A stretch of 64,000 nucleotides of DNA. Origin: PALSA-1004 sp963804885. GTDB taxonomy: Bacteria > Pseudomonadota > Gammaproteobacteria > Burkholderiales > SG8-41. Made by a program: the position numbers and the translations under genes. The notes under the pieces are model-generated. The model did no database searches, was not told where the DNA came from, and saw only the letters and a list, made by a program, of their open reading frames with translations. Below are positions 1-10,188 of this stretch, in pieces. Where the stretch lies: contig CAWDSF010000020.1 in the NCBI GenBank assembly GCA_963804885.1, forward strand, positions 372,001 to 436,000. Direction: 5' to 3'. Position 1 is the stretch's first letter, and every line of letters begins with the position of its first letter.

Positions 1-2100
1 ATGCCGCGCACGGTAGATCCGCGCATCGTCATTCTCGACATCGACGAAAAAAGCCTGGTTGAAAAAGAGAAGGGCGGCGAGGGCCGGTGGCCGTGGCCGC
101 GCGATCGCCTCGCCACACTGCTCGACAAGCTGTTCGACCATTACAAAATTGCCATCGTCGGCTTCGACATCGTGTTTGCCGAGCGCGACGAGAGCTCGGG
201 CCTGAAAGTGTTGCAGCAGCTTGCGCAAAAAGAGCTGAAGGAAGTGACTGGATTCCAGGCCACGCTGAAGCAACTGCAGCCGCAGCTCGCGTACGACGAG
301 ATTTTCGCCGCGCACATTGCGAACCGGCCGGTGGTGCTGGGCTATGCCTTCACGCACTTTGTGGGCGAGAGCGGCAAGAAAGGCGTGCTGCCGCCGCCGG
401 CTTTACCGCCTGGAACGTTCGCGGGCAAGAACATCAACTTCGCGTCGTACCCGGGCTATACGTCCAATCTCGCCGAACTGCAAAAAGCGGCGGCGAGCGC
501 CGGACACTTCAGCCTTGATCCGGATCCCGACGGCATATTGCGCCGGGTGCCGATGCTCGCCGAATTCGACGGGGCGTATTACGAGCCGCTTTCGCTGGCG
601 ATCGTGCGCATGATATTGGGCGGCCAGAACATCCTTCCCGGGTATCCGTCCGACAAAATCTGGTCGCGCAATTACTCGGGATTGGAATGGCTCGAAGTGG
701 GGCCGCTGCGCATCCCGGTCGACGAACTGGTTACTTCGCTGATTCCCTATCGCGGCAAGCACGGCAGCTTCAACTATATTTCAGCGGTCGACGTGCTGAA
801 CGAGCGCGTCGACACCGCGATGTTGCAGGGCAAGATCGTGCTGGTCGGCACCTCTGCGCCGGGACTGCTCGACTTGCGCGCGACTCCCGTCCAGGAAGTT
901 TATCCAGGCGTCGAGGTGCACGCCAATATGATCTCGGGCATGCTCGATCGCAACATCAAGCAGAAGCCGCCGTACGTGGTCGGCGCCGAGTTTGTCTCGC
1001 TGTTGATCGCGGGCCTCGCGATGGCGCTGCTGCTGCCGCTCTTAAACCCGCTCAAGTCGCTGCTGGTTACGGTCGCGGTGCTGCTCGGCGTGCTGTTCAC
1101 CAATCTGCTCGTGTTTCACGTCGGCAATCTCGTGCTGCCTCTCGCGTCGGGATTGCTGCTGATCTCGCTGCTCTTCGCGCTCAACATGACGTACGGCTAT
1201 TTCGTCGAAACCCGCGGCAAGCGGCAGATCACCGGGTTGTTCGGTCAATACGTGCCGCCGGAGCTGGTCGATGAAATGGCGCGTAATCCGGAAAGCTTTT
1301 CGATGGAAGGCGAATCGCGCGAAATGACGGTGTTGTTCACCGACGTGCGCGGGTTCACCACGATTTCGGAGGGGCTGGACCCCAAGCAGCTGTCGCAGCT
1401 CATGAACGAGTTTTTGACGCCGCTGACCGAAGTCATCTACAAGCATCGCGGCACGGTCGACAAATTCATGGGTGACTGCATCATGGCCTTCTGGGGCGCC
1501 CCGCTCGCGGACCCGGCGCACGCGCGCAACGGCATCCTGGCCGGCCTGGAAATGCATGAAATACTGCAGAAACTGAAGCCCGAATTCCAGTCGCGCGGCT
1601 GGCCCGAGATCCGCATCGGCGTCGGCCTCAATACCGGCCGAATGAGCGTCGGCAACATGGGTTCGAAGCTGCGCACCGCCTATACCGTGATGGGCGACGC
1701 GGTAAATCTCGCGTCGCGGCTGGAGGGCATCACAAAGGAGTATGGCGCTGATATCATAGTCGGCGAGGGCACCAAGAACGCGGTGCCGGACGTCGTGTTC
1801 CGCGAGCTTGACCGCGTGCGAGTCAAGGGCAAGGACGAGGCGGTGGCCATATTCGAGCCGTTTGGCATGCAGGGCAAGGTGGACAAGCCTCGGCTCGAGG
1901 AAATTAAGCTGTATACGCAGTTTTTGCGACTCTATCGCGCGCAGGACTGGGACCAGGCGGAACTGCAGCTCTTTAATCTGCAGAAGCAGGTGCCGGGCAA
2001 TCTGCTTTACAGTCAGATATTCGTGGAAAGGATTTCATACTTGCGCGCGAATCCGCCCGGCAAAGGCTGGGACGGTGCGTACACGTTCAAGTCGAAATAA
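1..2100 (+). CDS. CHASE2-domain class III adenylate cyclase, 5' end cut by window
   Basis: Membrane-bound class III nucleotidyl cyclase expected to make cAMP from ATP. The frame is open from the first base, and the N-terminal membrane anchor that normally precedes CHASE2 is absent, so the true start probably lies upstream. Residues 1 to about 330 form the extracytoplasmic CHASE2 sensor, about 335-400 hold three hydrophobic segments, and about 430-620 are the catalytic core. Metal-binding aspartates are in LFTDVRG and DKFMGD, and GDAVNLASRLE carries the transition-state residues. The Lys in DKFMGD fits ATP rather than GTP. A short helical tail follows. A cyclic-nucleotide phosphodiesterase begins 2 bases after the stop, supporting a cAMP circuit. 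Confidence 0.9.
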   Translation: MPRTVDPRIVILDIDEKSLVEKEKGGEGRWPWPRDRLATLLDKLFDHYKIAIVGFDIVFAERDESSGLKVLQQLAQKELKEVTGFQATLKQLQPQLAYDEIFAAHIANRPVVLGYAFTHFVGESGKKGVLPPPALPPGTFAGKNINFASYPGYTSNLAELQKAAASAGHFSLDPDPDGILRRVPMLAEFDGAYYEPLSLAIVRMILGGQNILPGYPSDKIWSRNYSGLEWLEVGPLRIPVDELVTSLIPYRGKHGSFNYISAVDVLNERVDTAMLQGKIVLVGTSAPGLLDLRATPVQEVYPGVEVHANMISGMLDRNIKQKPPYVVGAEFVSLLIAGLAMALLLPLLNPLKSLLVTVAVLLGVLFTNLLVFHVGNLVLPLASGLLLISLLFALNMTYGYFVETRGKRQITGLFGQYVPPELVDEMARNPESFSMEGESREMTVLFTDVRGFTTISEGLDPKQLSQLMNEFLTPLTEVIYKHRGTVDKFMGDCIMAFWGAPLADPAHARNGILAGLEMHEILQKLKPEFQSRGWPEIRIGVGLNTGRMSVGNMGSKLRTAYTVMGDAVNLASRLEGITKEYGADIIVGEGTKNAVPDVVFRELDRVRVKGKDEAVAIFEPFGMQGKVDKPRLEEIKLYTQFLRLYRAQDWDQAELQLFNLQKQVPGNLLYSQIFVERISYLRANPPGKGWDGAYTFKSK

Positions 2101-2102
2101 AC

Positions 2103-2876
2103 ATGGCATCGATGAAACTCAGGATACTCGGCTGCAGCGGCGGGATCGGCGGCGACTTGCGCACCACGTCGATGCTATTGGATCACGACGTGCTGATCGA
2201 CGCCGGCACCGGCGTAGGCGATCTGAGCATCGACGAGTTATCCCGCATCGATCATGTGTTTCTCACGCACTCGCATCTCGATCACGTGACGTCGATTCCT
2301 TTCATGGTCGATTCAGTCGGCTGGATGCGCGACAAGCCGATCACCGTGCACGCGATCGAGCCGACGCTCGAAATCCTGCGCCAGCATCTGTTCAACTGGA
2401 AGCTGTGGCCCGATTTCACGCAGATCCCGGACGCGCAGAAACCGTTTTTGCGTTACGAAGCCGTGGTGCTCGGGAAAACGGTCGAGATCAACGGCCGCAA
2501 GCTGACTCCGCTGCCCGCCAATCACGTGGTGCCCGCGATCGGCTATCGCCTCGACTCGGGGCGCGCCAGCCTCGTCTTCACCGGGGACACCACGACCAAC
2601 GACCCGTTGTGGGCGGAAGTGAACAAAATCGAGAACCTGCGTTACCTGATCATCGAAACCGCATTCTGTAACCGGGAGCGCGAACTCGCAATCGCATCCA
2701 AACATTTGTGCCCAAGCATGCTCGCAGACGAGCTGGCCAAGTTCAAGCGCAAGGCGGAAATCTACATTACGCATCTGAAGCCCGGCGAAGTCGAAGTGAC
2801 GATGCAGGAGATCGCGGAATGCGCGGGTAAATACAACCCGCGCATGCTCGAAAACAACCAGATATTCGAATTATGA
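2103..2876 (+). CDS. Metallo-beta-lactamase-fold 3',5'-cyclic-nucleotide phosphodiesterase
   Basis: 257-residue cytoplasmic enzyme of the metallo-beta-lactamase fold, of the type annotated as cAMP phosphodiesterase. The dinuclear metal signature THSHLDH is at about residues 58-64. Further ligand regions are NHVVPAIGYRL, FTGDTTTND and ITHLKPGE near the C-terminus. There is no signal peptide. The start lies 2 bases after the adenylate cyclase stop with no strong Shine-Dalgarno, so translation is probably coupled. Known family members hydrolyse cAMP. Removal of the cyclase product is inferred from the pairing. A different small phosphoester substrate cannot be excluded. Confidence 0.8.
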   Translation: MASMKLRILGCSGGIGGDLRTTSMLLDHDVLIDAGTGVGDLSIDELSRIDHVFLTHSHLDHVTSIPFMVDSVGWMRDKPITVHAIEPTLEILRQHLFNWKLWPDFTQIPDAQKPFLRYEAVVLGKTVEINGRKLTPLPANHVVPAIGYRLDSGRASLVFTGDTTTNDPLWAEVNKIENLRYLIIETAFCNRERELAIASKHLCPSMLADELAKFKRKAEIYITHLKPGEVEVTMQEIAECAGKYNPRMLENNQIFEL

Positions 2877-2945
2877 GCGCGGGGCCGGTCGGTCGGAGGC
2901 CCCGCTTGGATTTGGTGTGAGCGTTAGATGAGGGATTAATCCGCC

Positions 2946-5341
2946 ATGAGCAGCGTACTCGAAAACAAACCCGTTGCGCAGGACAATCTCGCGGAGAAGC
3001 TCAACTTTTCCAAGTCCCTGCAGTCGGTCACCAATCGCATTCATGCGACCAGCAACCTCGACGAAATCATGCTCGAACTGAGCCAGGACATCTGCGGGCT
3101 CTTTAATGCCGACCGCCTGACCGTTTACCTTGTGAGCGAGGACAAGGCATCGATCGTGTCCAAGGTCAAGACCGGACTCAACTCGTTCAAGGACCTGAAG
3201 CTGCCGATCGCGGAGCAAAGTATTGCGGGCTTTGTCGCGGTGCATAAGAAGTTGATCAACATTCGCGACGTCTACGACGACAAGGAATTAAAGGCGTACA
3301 GTCCGCAGCTGAATTTTCTTAAGCAAGTCGACGTCAAAACCGGTTACCGCACCAAGCAGATGCTGGTGGTCCCGGTCACGGACTCGCAAAGCAAGGACTT
3401 GATCGGCGTCATCCAGCTTATCAACTCCAAGAGCGGGCAGCCGTTCCCGCCGGTCATGGAGGAAGGCGCGGCCCACGTCGCGGAAACGCTCGCGATCGCC
3501 GCGCGCCAGCGGCAGAAGCCGGTAGCGGGCCTCAAGGGCAAGTACGATCACCTGGTTTCCAATGCCGTAATCTCCGCCGAGGAACTCGAGCTCGCGACCC
3601 GCTCGGCGCGGCGCAAGAACCTCGACATCGAAACGGTGCTGATCGACGAGTTCCAGGTCAAGTTAAGCGCGATCGGCGAGGCGCTCGCGGCGTACTTCGA
3701 CGTCCCGTACGAGCCGTACAAGGCCGATCGCGTCAAGCCGATGGATCTGATGAAGAACATGAGCCGCGAATTCGTCGAAAGCAGCCTGTGGATCCCGGTC
3801 GACGAGTCGAAAGACGGGATCATGATATTGACGACGGACCCGGAAAAAATCCGCGGGTCGAAGGTCGTCAACAACGTCTATCCGAAGAGCAAGATCATTT
3901 ACCGCGTCTGCTGTGCGCGTGAATTTTCCGCGACGCTGGATTTGTTCTTCGGCGCCGCCGGCGCTTCGGCGGGCGTCGGCAACGTCGACGACGGCACCGA
4001 TATCGGCGACCTGCTGTCGGGGCTCGAAGACGGCGACTCGATGGAGGACGCCAACGAGGACGTCGCCTCGGCGGCCTCGGACAACGAAGTCGTCAAGCTC
4101 GTCAACAAGATCATCGTCGACGCCTACAAGCAGGGCGCGTCGGACATCCACATCGAGCCCTATCCTGGCAAAGGCAAGACCGAGGTGCGCTTCCGCAAGG
4201 ACGGCTCGCTGACGAATTACATCTCGGTGCCGGCCGCCTATCGCAATGCGATCGCCGCGCGCCTCAAGATCATGTGCGACCTCGATATATCCGAGCGGCG
4301 CAAGCCGCAGGACGGCAAGATCAAGTTCAAGAAGTTCGGCCCGCTCGACATCGAGCTGCGCGTTGCCACGATTCCATCGCAGGGCGGCGTCGAAGACATC
4401 GTGATGCGTATCCTCGCCGCCGGCGAACCGATACCGCTCGATAAGCTGGGGCTTTCCAAGCACAACCTGAAGCAGTGCAAGGACGCAATCGAAAAGCCGT
4501 ACGGCCTCTTCTTCGTCTGTGGCCCGACCGGCTCGGGCAAGACGACGACGCTGCATTCGGTGCTCGGCTACCTCAATACGCCGGAAACCAAGATCTGGAC
4601 GGCGGAAGACCCGGTCGAAATTACCCAGCGCGGCCTGCGCCAGGTGCAGATGAATCCCAAGGCGGGACTCACGTTTGCGATCGCGATGAAAGCGTTTTTG
4701 CGCGCCGACCCGGACATCATCATGGTCGGCGAGATGCGCGACAAGGAAACGGTCGGCACGGGCATCGAAGCTTCGCTGACGGGCCACCTGGTGTTCGCCA
4801 CGCTGCATACCAATTCGCGCGCCGGAATCGATCATCCGCCTGCTCGACATGGGCATGGACCCGTTCAACTTCGCCGACGCGCTGCTTGGCATTCTGGCGC
4901 AGCGTCTCGCCAAGCGGCTGTGCGGAAAATGCAAGAAGCCCCATGCGGCGACGGCGGATGAATTGCGCCTGCTGATGGAAGAGTATTCGACCGAAATGCT
5001 GAACACGGCATCGTGGAAAAAAGACCTGAAAGGCGCGCGCGAAAAGGTCATGCAGGAGTGGGTGAAGGAGTTCGGCAACGAGAAAGGCGAGATCATGCTC
5101 TATACGCCGATCGGCTGCGATACCTGCGGCGGTACCGGCTACAAAGGGCGGGTCGGCCTGCACGAACTGCTGATCGGCACCGACGCGGTGAAGAAGAATA
5201 TTCAGGAGCACGCGCGCGTGTCCGAGATGCTCGCGACGGCGCTCGAGGAAGGCATGCGCACCTTGAAGCAGGACGGCATTGAAAAGGTCCTGGGCGGGGT
5301 CACCGATATGGCAGCAAGTGCGCGCAGTCTGCATCAAGTAG
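2946..5341 (+). CDS. GAF-domain GspE/PilB-type ATPase (two frameshifts)
   Basis: Hexameric secretion/pilus ATPase of the GspE/PilB/MshE family with an added sensory domain. Residues about 15-185 are a GAF domain, 195-335 a T2SSE N-terminal (MshEN-like) domain, then the motor. Walker A is GPTGSGKTTTL near residue 526, the Walker B region ends GEMRD near 595, and a Zn-binding CGKC...CDTC pair precedes GRVGLHELL. The frame breaks near 4818 (one extra base inside the motif NSAPESIIRLLDMG) and again near 5314. After the second shift the frame reads QVRAVCIK-stop, the normal family ending, so the gene probably ends at 5341. No pilM-Q or gsp partners are nearby, so the machine it drives is unknown. 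Confidence 0.75.
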
Positions 5342-5352
5342 GCCCGCCGCCG

Positions 5353-7015
5353 ATGAACCAGCTGCAGCGCCGGCCGGATTCAGCCAATCTGTTTGAGCGC
5401 CTCGAGCAGCTCAATCAGATCGGGATGGCGCTGTCGAAGGAAACCGACATCAACCGCCTGCTGGAGGCGATCCTGCTGGCGGCGAAAAACATCACCAATG
5501 CCGACGGCGGGACGCTGTATCGCGTGATGGAGGAGCGCACGCTCAAGTTCGAGATCATGCGCAACGACACCCTGAACATCGCCATGGGCGGCACCACCGG
5601 CGCGGAGATTGCGTTTCCGCCGATCCAGTTGTTCGACGCCGCCGGCAAGCCGGTAAACACCATGGTCGTCGCGTACGCCGTGTTCATCACGATACCTCGG
5701 TGAATATCGCGGATGCATACATCGAGAAGGGGTTCGACTTCTCCGGGACCAAGAATTTCGACAAGAAAACCGGCTATCGCTCGCAGTCGTTTCTGACCGT
5801 GCCGATGAAGAACCACGAAAACGAAATCATCGGGGTGCTGCAACTCCTGAACGCCAAGAGTCGCGCCGGCGGCGAGGTTTGCCCGTTCTCCTCGGAAGAC
5901 CAGCAACTCGCCGAATCGCTCGCCTCGCAGGCGGCGATCGCGCTGACCAATCGGCTGCTGATCAACCATCTCGAAAACCTGTTCGAGTCGTTCATCAACC
6001 TCATCAACGCGGCGATCGACGACAAGTCGCCGTATACGGGCGGCCATTGCGCGCGCGTGCCGGCCCTGACGATGATGCTGGCGGAGGCGGTCAACAACTG
6101 CAAGGTCGGTCCGCTGAAGAACTTCAACATGAACGACAAGGACCGCTACGAACTGAAAATCGCGGGATTGCTGCACGATTGCGGCAAGGTGACAACTCCC
6201 GTGCACGTGGTCGACAAAGCAACCAAGCTGCAGACGATATTCGATCGCATCAACCTGGTCGACACTCGCTTCGAAGTGATCAAGCGCGACGCCGAAATAG
6301 CGGCGCTCAAGGCGCGGCTCGAAGCGCAGGGAAAAAACGACGCGGCCGCCGACGCAGGCCGCAGCGCGCGAATTGCAGCTGCAATTGCGCCGGATCGACG
6401 AAGATCGCGAGTTCCTGCGCTATGCCAACATTGGCGGCGAGGCCATGCGGCCCGAGGACCTGGCGCGGGTCAAGCAGATTTCGGCCGAAGTACAAATGGA
6501 CCGACATGGCGGGCAATGAAACCGAGTTCCTCACGGCGGACGAAGCCGAAAATCTGACGATACGGGCCGGCACGTTGACCGCCGCGGAGCGCCAGATCAT
6601 CAACCATCACATCGACGTGACCATCCAGATGCTCGAAGCCCTGCCGTGGCCCAAGCATCTGAAGAACGTGCCCGAGTACGCGGGCGGCCACCACGAGCGC
6701 ATGGACGGCAAGGGTTACCCGCGCGGCCTGACGCGCGACCAGATGTCGGTGCAGGCCCGCTGCATGGGGATCGCCGACATCTTCGAGGCGCTCACCGCCA
6801 AGGACCGGCCCTACAAAAAAGGCAAGACGCTGTCGGAATCGCTATCGATACTGGGCAAATTCAAGCTCGACGGGCATATCGATCCCGACTTGTTCGATGT
6901 CTTCATGTGGCAAAAAGTCTATCTCACGTACGCCGAGAAATGCATGGATAAGCACCAAATCGATGACGTGGATCTTGCGCAGGTGCCCGGTTACGTGCCG
7001 CCGCCAGCGGCATAA
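5353..7015 (+). CDS. GAF-HD-GYP cyclic-di-GMP phosphodiesterase (three frameshifts)
   Basis: Cytoplasmic two-domain protein: GAF sensor (about residues 15-200) followed by an HD-GYP domain that hydrolyses c-di-GMP. Catalytic features are intact: GGHCARV, LLHDCGK, and HHERMDGKGYP with the following ARCMGIADIFEALTAKDRPY. Reading frame is lost near 5680 (one base short), near 6332-6360 (beside a run of six A) and near 6485 (one base extra). Rejoining the three frames gives one continuous protein of about 550 residues. It begins 11 bases after the restored stop of the ATPase gene. If the indel at 5314 were not an error, the two would form one protein of about 1350 residues. Confidence 0.75.
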
Positions 7016-7154
7016 CTTGAGACGTCTGCGCGCGTTCTCTACCGGCATCCGCCGTGCCAGCGGGGACCACCGCCTTGCAGCGTCCGGCCGACTGTCCCCC
7101 GCATTTTTCCGTCGTATCGGGCGTTCCTGTGCGCGACTCTCATGACTCCATACC

Positions 7155-7991
7155 ATGCTGCGCCAGCTCTTTAATTCGCTGATTCGGCCCAACCGGCAGG
7201 CCCCGGACACGGCGCCGTCGGAGGTCAGTTTTCCGATCGAAGACCTGCACGAACTCAAAGACCGCCACGAGCGCGCCCCGCTCGATCTGCACAGCCGGAT
7301 CCTGTTCGGTGAGACGACGATTGCCGGACACAATTTGCTGGAGTTATACGATGCCTGCATGCGCGAGACCGGGACGGCGGTGTCGCCCTGGAAAAAGCTC
7401 GCGCGCATCCAGGGCGCAGCGAATCTTGCGCGCTATTTTCTGCACACGCTGGAACTGGCTGGCGCCAGGGTGGAATGCGGGGTGTTTCAGGGTTTTAGCG
7501 CTCTCTTTGCCTGCCGGGCCGCGGCGGGTTTGGCGCGCGGGTTCGATGGGACGGGGTTTTACCTGGTCGACAGCTTCGCGGGATTCCCGAAACCGCGCGA
7601 GGAGGACTTTATCCCGATGAGGTCCGGCGCCAATATACGCAACGCGCCAGCATTCAACGAAGGCGACGCCGCCGTTTCCCTCGAGCAGGTCAGCGCCGCC
7701 TTCCGCGACTTTCCCGGCGTACGTTTCGAGCGCGGCTTTATACCGGATGTACTTTCACGGCTGCCTGAAACCAAGTGGGCGTTTGTGCACATAGACGTCG
7801 ATTTGCACGAGCCGACCCTGGCCTGTCTCGAATATTTTTACCCCCGCTTGACCAGCGGCGGCGTAATCATTTGCGACGATTATGGCTCGCGGCTTTTTCC
7901 CGGCGCGCGCAAGGCCTGGGAAGCGTATTGCGACGCGAACGGGATCGCGTTCGTGACATTGGAATCCGGCCAGTCAATTCTGGTGAAGTAG
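7155..7991 (+). CDS. TylF/MycF-family O-methyltransferase
   Basis: 278-residue class I SAM-dependent methyltransferase of the macrocin O-methyltransferase (TylF) family, whose members methylate sugar hydroxyls. The SAM-binding glycine region is VECGVFQGFSALF. The metal and catalytic region is HIDVDLHEPT followed by ICDDYG. Other conserved pieces are DSFAGFPKP and LSRLPE. It has no signal peptide and sits at the left edge of a block of glycosyltransferases and FkbM methyltransferases, so modification of a surface glycan is the likely role. The substrate cannot be read from sequence. Confidence 0.8.
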   Translation: MLRQLFNSLIRPNRQAPDTAPSEVSFPIEDLHELKDRHERAPLDLHSRILFGETTIAGHNLLELYDACMRETGTAVSPWKKLARIQGAANLARYFLHTLELAGARVECGVFQGFSALFACRAAAGLARGFDGTGFYLVDSFAGFPKPREEDFIPMRSGANIRNAPAFNEGDAAVSLEQVSAAFRDFPGVRFERGFIPDVLSRLPETKWAFVHIDVDLHEPTLACLEYFYPRLTSGGVIICDDYGSRLFPGARKAWEAYCDANGIAFVTLESGQSILVK

Positions 7992-8042
7992 CCGGCACAG
8001 CCGCGGTGCGCGTTGCCGGCGGTGCGCCCACGCCTGGTCGGC

Positions 8043-8357
8043 TTACTTCCTGGTGATGTAAACGATCAGCCCTTCGGTGGCGACTTCGACGAATTTCTCG
8101 CTGTAGCCCATCTCCTGCAATTCCCAGCGGAACGTGTTGCCGAGCCGCGCTTTTTTGTAGACGCCCAGCTTGTGCTGGCGCTTAAAATCGATTGCGCGGC
8201 TGAACGTGTCCTCCAATATGCTCGTCAGCCGCTTTTGCGAAATTTTTCGCTCGTTATCCTTATCCAGCGCCGGTGGATAACGCTTGGCAAGGTCCTGCGC
8301 CAGGCTCGTGGCGAACGCGTCTACTTCCTTGCTGGAAATTAAACCGAATAAAGCCAT
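8043..8357 (-). CDS. Small hypothetical protein
   Basis: 104-residue soluble protein with no signal peptide, membrane segment or recognised catalytic motif. It is rich in Lys, Arg and Glu and mostly helical in character, with the central pattern NERKISQKRLTSILEDTF. The C-terminal half (GLIVYITRK) looks like a beta hairpin. It is the last gene of a minus-strand group after the 2OG oxygenase, with a 26-base gap. I do not recognise the family. Coding character is supported by the good third-position GC bias and the absence of overlapping alternatives. Confidence 0.6.
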   Translation of the reverse strand: MALFGLISSKEVDAFATSLAQDLAKRYPPALDKDNERKISQKRLTSILEDTFSRAIDFKRQHKLGVYKKARLGNTFRWELQEMGYSEKFVEVATEGLIVYITRK

Positions 8358-8383
8358 GAGGTTGCTCCAATCAAATGAATTCG

Positions 8384-9184
8384 TTACTTGCGGGCGCCGC
8401 CAAAAAAGCGCTTGAGCAACCCGCCGGACGGCTGAGCTTGCGGGTTCTCGGCTGCGCTGTCCTTGGCTGGGGCGTATACGCGAATATCATAAAGCAGTAT
8501 ATCGCGGAGCACCTCCTCATCGCCAATCGGCTCGACACCGTGGAAGGACCGGTCGTTTTTGATGAATGCAAAGAGCGTGTTCGGTTTGTACTCCATGGTG
8601 CGGACTTTGCTGAACAGGTGGTGCGGGTGGTGCGGGCCGCCCTTGCACGTGAATGCCGGATCGCGCGGCACATAGATCGAAGTGCCCAGGTGCTTCAGGG
8701 AATCGTCCGGAGGGCAGTAAAACAGCAGCGATAACAGACGATGCGGCGCATCCGTATGCGGACCCATGCTGAAATTGGTCAAATCGCGCACGACCAGCGA
8801 GTCGGCTTTGAAGCCGCATTGGTACAGATCGTCCCCGAACCGCTCTTTTGCGTACGGCTCGAATTTGCCGATCATCGCGTTCAGGAACCGCTGGGTAATC
8901 AACCAGGCTGCGAGCGCGTTCCAGAACGGCCGGCGGTCGGCGGGCAGCTTGTCGATTTCGGCCGGCACGAAGGGCATGACGAACCGCTCGCGATAGGCGC
9001 CGCTGGTGACGCGCCCGGTATCGGCGAGACACACCAGCGAGGACGCATCCGGCCAGTTCGCGCGCAGTGCCGCATAAAAATCGTCGGGAAACACGTTCTC
9101 GACATAAATATGCGCGTACGGATACTCGCGCACCGGCGCGTTCGCGATTTGATACAGCACGTGCTCTTCAACGGCGGAAGACAT
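8384..9184 (-). CDS. 2-oxoglutarate/Fe(II)-dependent oxygenase
   Basis: 266-residue protein with the double-stranded beta-helix pattern of 2OG-Fe(II) oxygenases. The proposed iron ligands are H143 and D145 (GPHTDAPHR) and H215 (RSFHGVEPI), with R227 as candidate 2OG-binding arginine. The chosen ATG overlaps the end of the upstream FkbM gene by 17 bases, implying co-translation. The C-terminal 35 residues are a basic, low-complexity tail. Related oxygenases hydroxylate sugars, lipids or peptides. Here the neighbours suggest a modification linked to glycan assembly, which is inference. Confidence 0.7.
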   Translation of the reverse strand: MSSAVEEHVLYQIANAPVREYPYAHIYVENVFPDDFYAALRANWPDASSLVCLADTGRVTSGAYRERFVMPFVPAEIDKLPADRRPFWNALAAWLITQRFLNAMIGKFEPYAKERFGDDLYQCGFKADSLVVRDLTNFSMGPHTDAPHRLLSLLFYCPPDDSLKHLGTSIYVPRDPAFTCKGGPHHPHHLFSKVRTMEYKPNTLFAFIKNDRSFHGVEPIGDEEVLRDILLYDIRVYAPAKDSAAENPQAQPSGGLLKRFFGGARK

Positions 9185-9995
9185 GGTTTCCGACACCCTG
9201 GAAGCTGCCCTCTTTACGCAGGTAGCGCTGCACCTCGGCCGGCGAATAAGCGAAGCCCGCCTTTTCGAGCAAGGCAATCAACGCGCGGTGTTCGGCGAGA
9301 TGAGTATTGAGTTCCACCAGCACCGATTTTACCGCAGGCTCCGCCAGCACGTTGCGGCAGCCTGCAAGCACTTTGTGCTCGAGGCCGTCGACGTCGATCT
9401 TGATGTGGTGCGGCACCGGGACGACACCGGTTGCGACCAGCTGATCGAGCGTCGTGGCGAAGCAGCCCTGAATGATGTTCGATGGGCGCGGCTCGAGTTT
9501 GAAGTCTAGCTCCGCGCCGTACGTGTGAACCGAGCTTCCTGCGACGAATTCGCTCAGGTAGAGCGGGGAGAACCCGGTTTCATCGGCGAGCGCAGCGCAA
9601 TAACCTGTCACCTGCCGCGACAGATTGTTGCGCACGATGTTCTGGTACAACAGCGCATAGTTCTGGGATTCGGGCTCGAACGCGAATACCCTGACCTGGC
9701 GGGTCATCGCCGCCCAGATCGAATACATGCCGACATTGGCGCCGACGTCGATCATGACCTCCCCGGGCTGAAAGCCGGCTATCCATTCGAGAGTGTCCGG
9801 TTCCTTCTGGAAAAACGTGTCGACGCGCCAGCGCGTCGCGTAGTTGGGCGTTGCATACTGAATTTCCGTTTGGTCGTGACGTAAGGTGGCGAATGGCGTC
9901 GCGGCGTCGGGCGGCGCCGCTACCGCTCCGGGCGTCATGGCTTCGCTCTTAAGGCGGTCGCGCAGAGGCCACATCAGGACGCGGAGTATATTCAT
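9168..9995 (-). CDS. FkbM-family methyltransferase
   Basis: 275-residue class I methyltransferase of the FkbM family, which O-methylates sugars and polyketides. The SAM motif is MIDVGANVGMYS, followed by FAFEPESQNYALL. The conserved catalytic region reads IKIDVDGLEHKVLAG. It is the first gene of the minus-strand group FkbM, 2OG oxygenase, small hypothetical, and is divergent from the first TPR-glycosyltransferase. The 193-base divergent gap contains an AT-rich stretch around 10075-10110 that may hold promoters for both directions. Confidence 0.85.
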   Translation of the reverse strand: MNILRVLMWPLRDRLKSEAMTPGAVAAPPDAATPFATLRHDQTEIQYATPNYATRWRVDTFFQKEPDTLEWIAGFQPGEVMIDVGANVGMYSIWAAMTRQVRVFAFEPESQNYALLYQNIVRNNLSRQVTGYCAALADETGFSPLYLSEFVAGSSVHTYGAELDFKLEPRPSNIIQGCFATTLDQLVATGVVPVPHHIKIDVDGLEHKVLAGCRNVLAEPAVKSVLVELNTHLAEHRALIALLEKAGFAYSPAEVQRYLRKEGSFQGVGNHVFRR

Positions 9996-10188
9996 TGGTC
10001 GGGGCGGCAGCCGCTAAAAACGAGTTGGCACAAACTTGCCGGAACTCGCGTGAACTGCGGTGGGCGGTTAGCCATTTTATTCGAAAAATTATATAGTTAG
10101 ATTATCAGTCCGTTGCCGCCGGAGCGTCAATAGCAGCGTGGCGGCTGTAGTATCCTCGTGCAATCGTGCCCCCCTCGATACCTAGCGG

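Noticed and set aside
3663..5096. Minus-strand open frame of 477 codons opposite the GspE-type ATPase
   Set aside because: No recognisable motif, and the plus strand encodes Walker and Zn motifs. A shadow of GC-biased codons.
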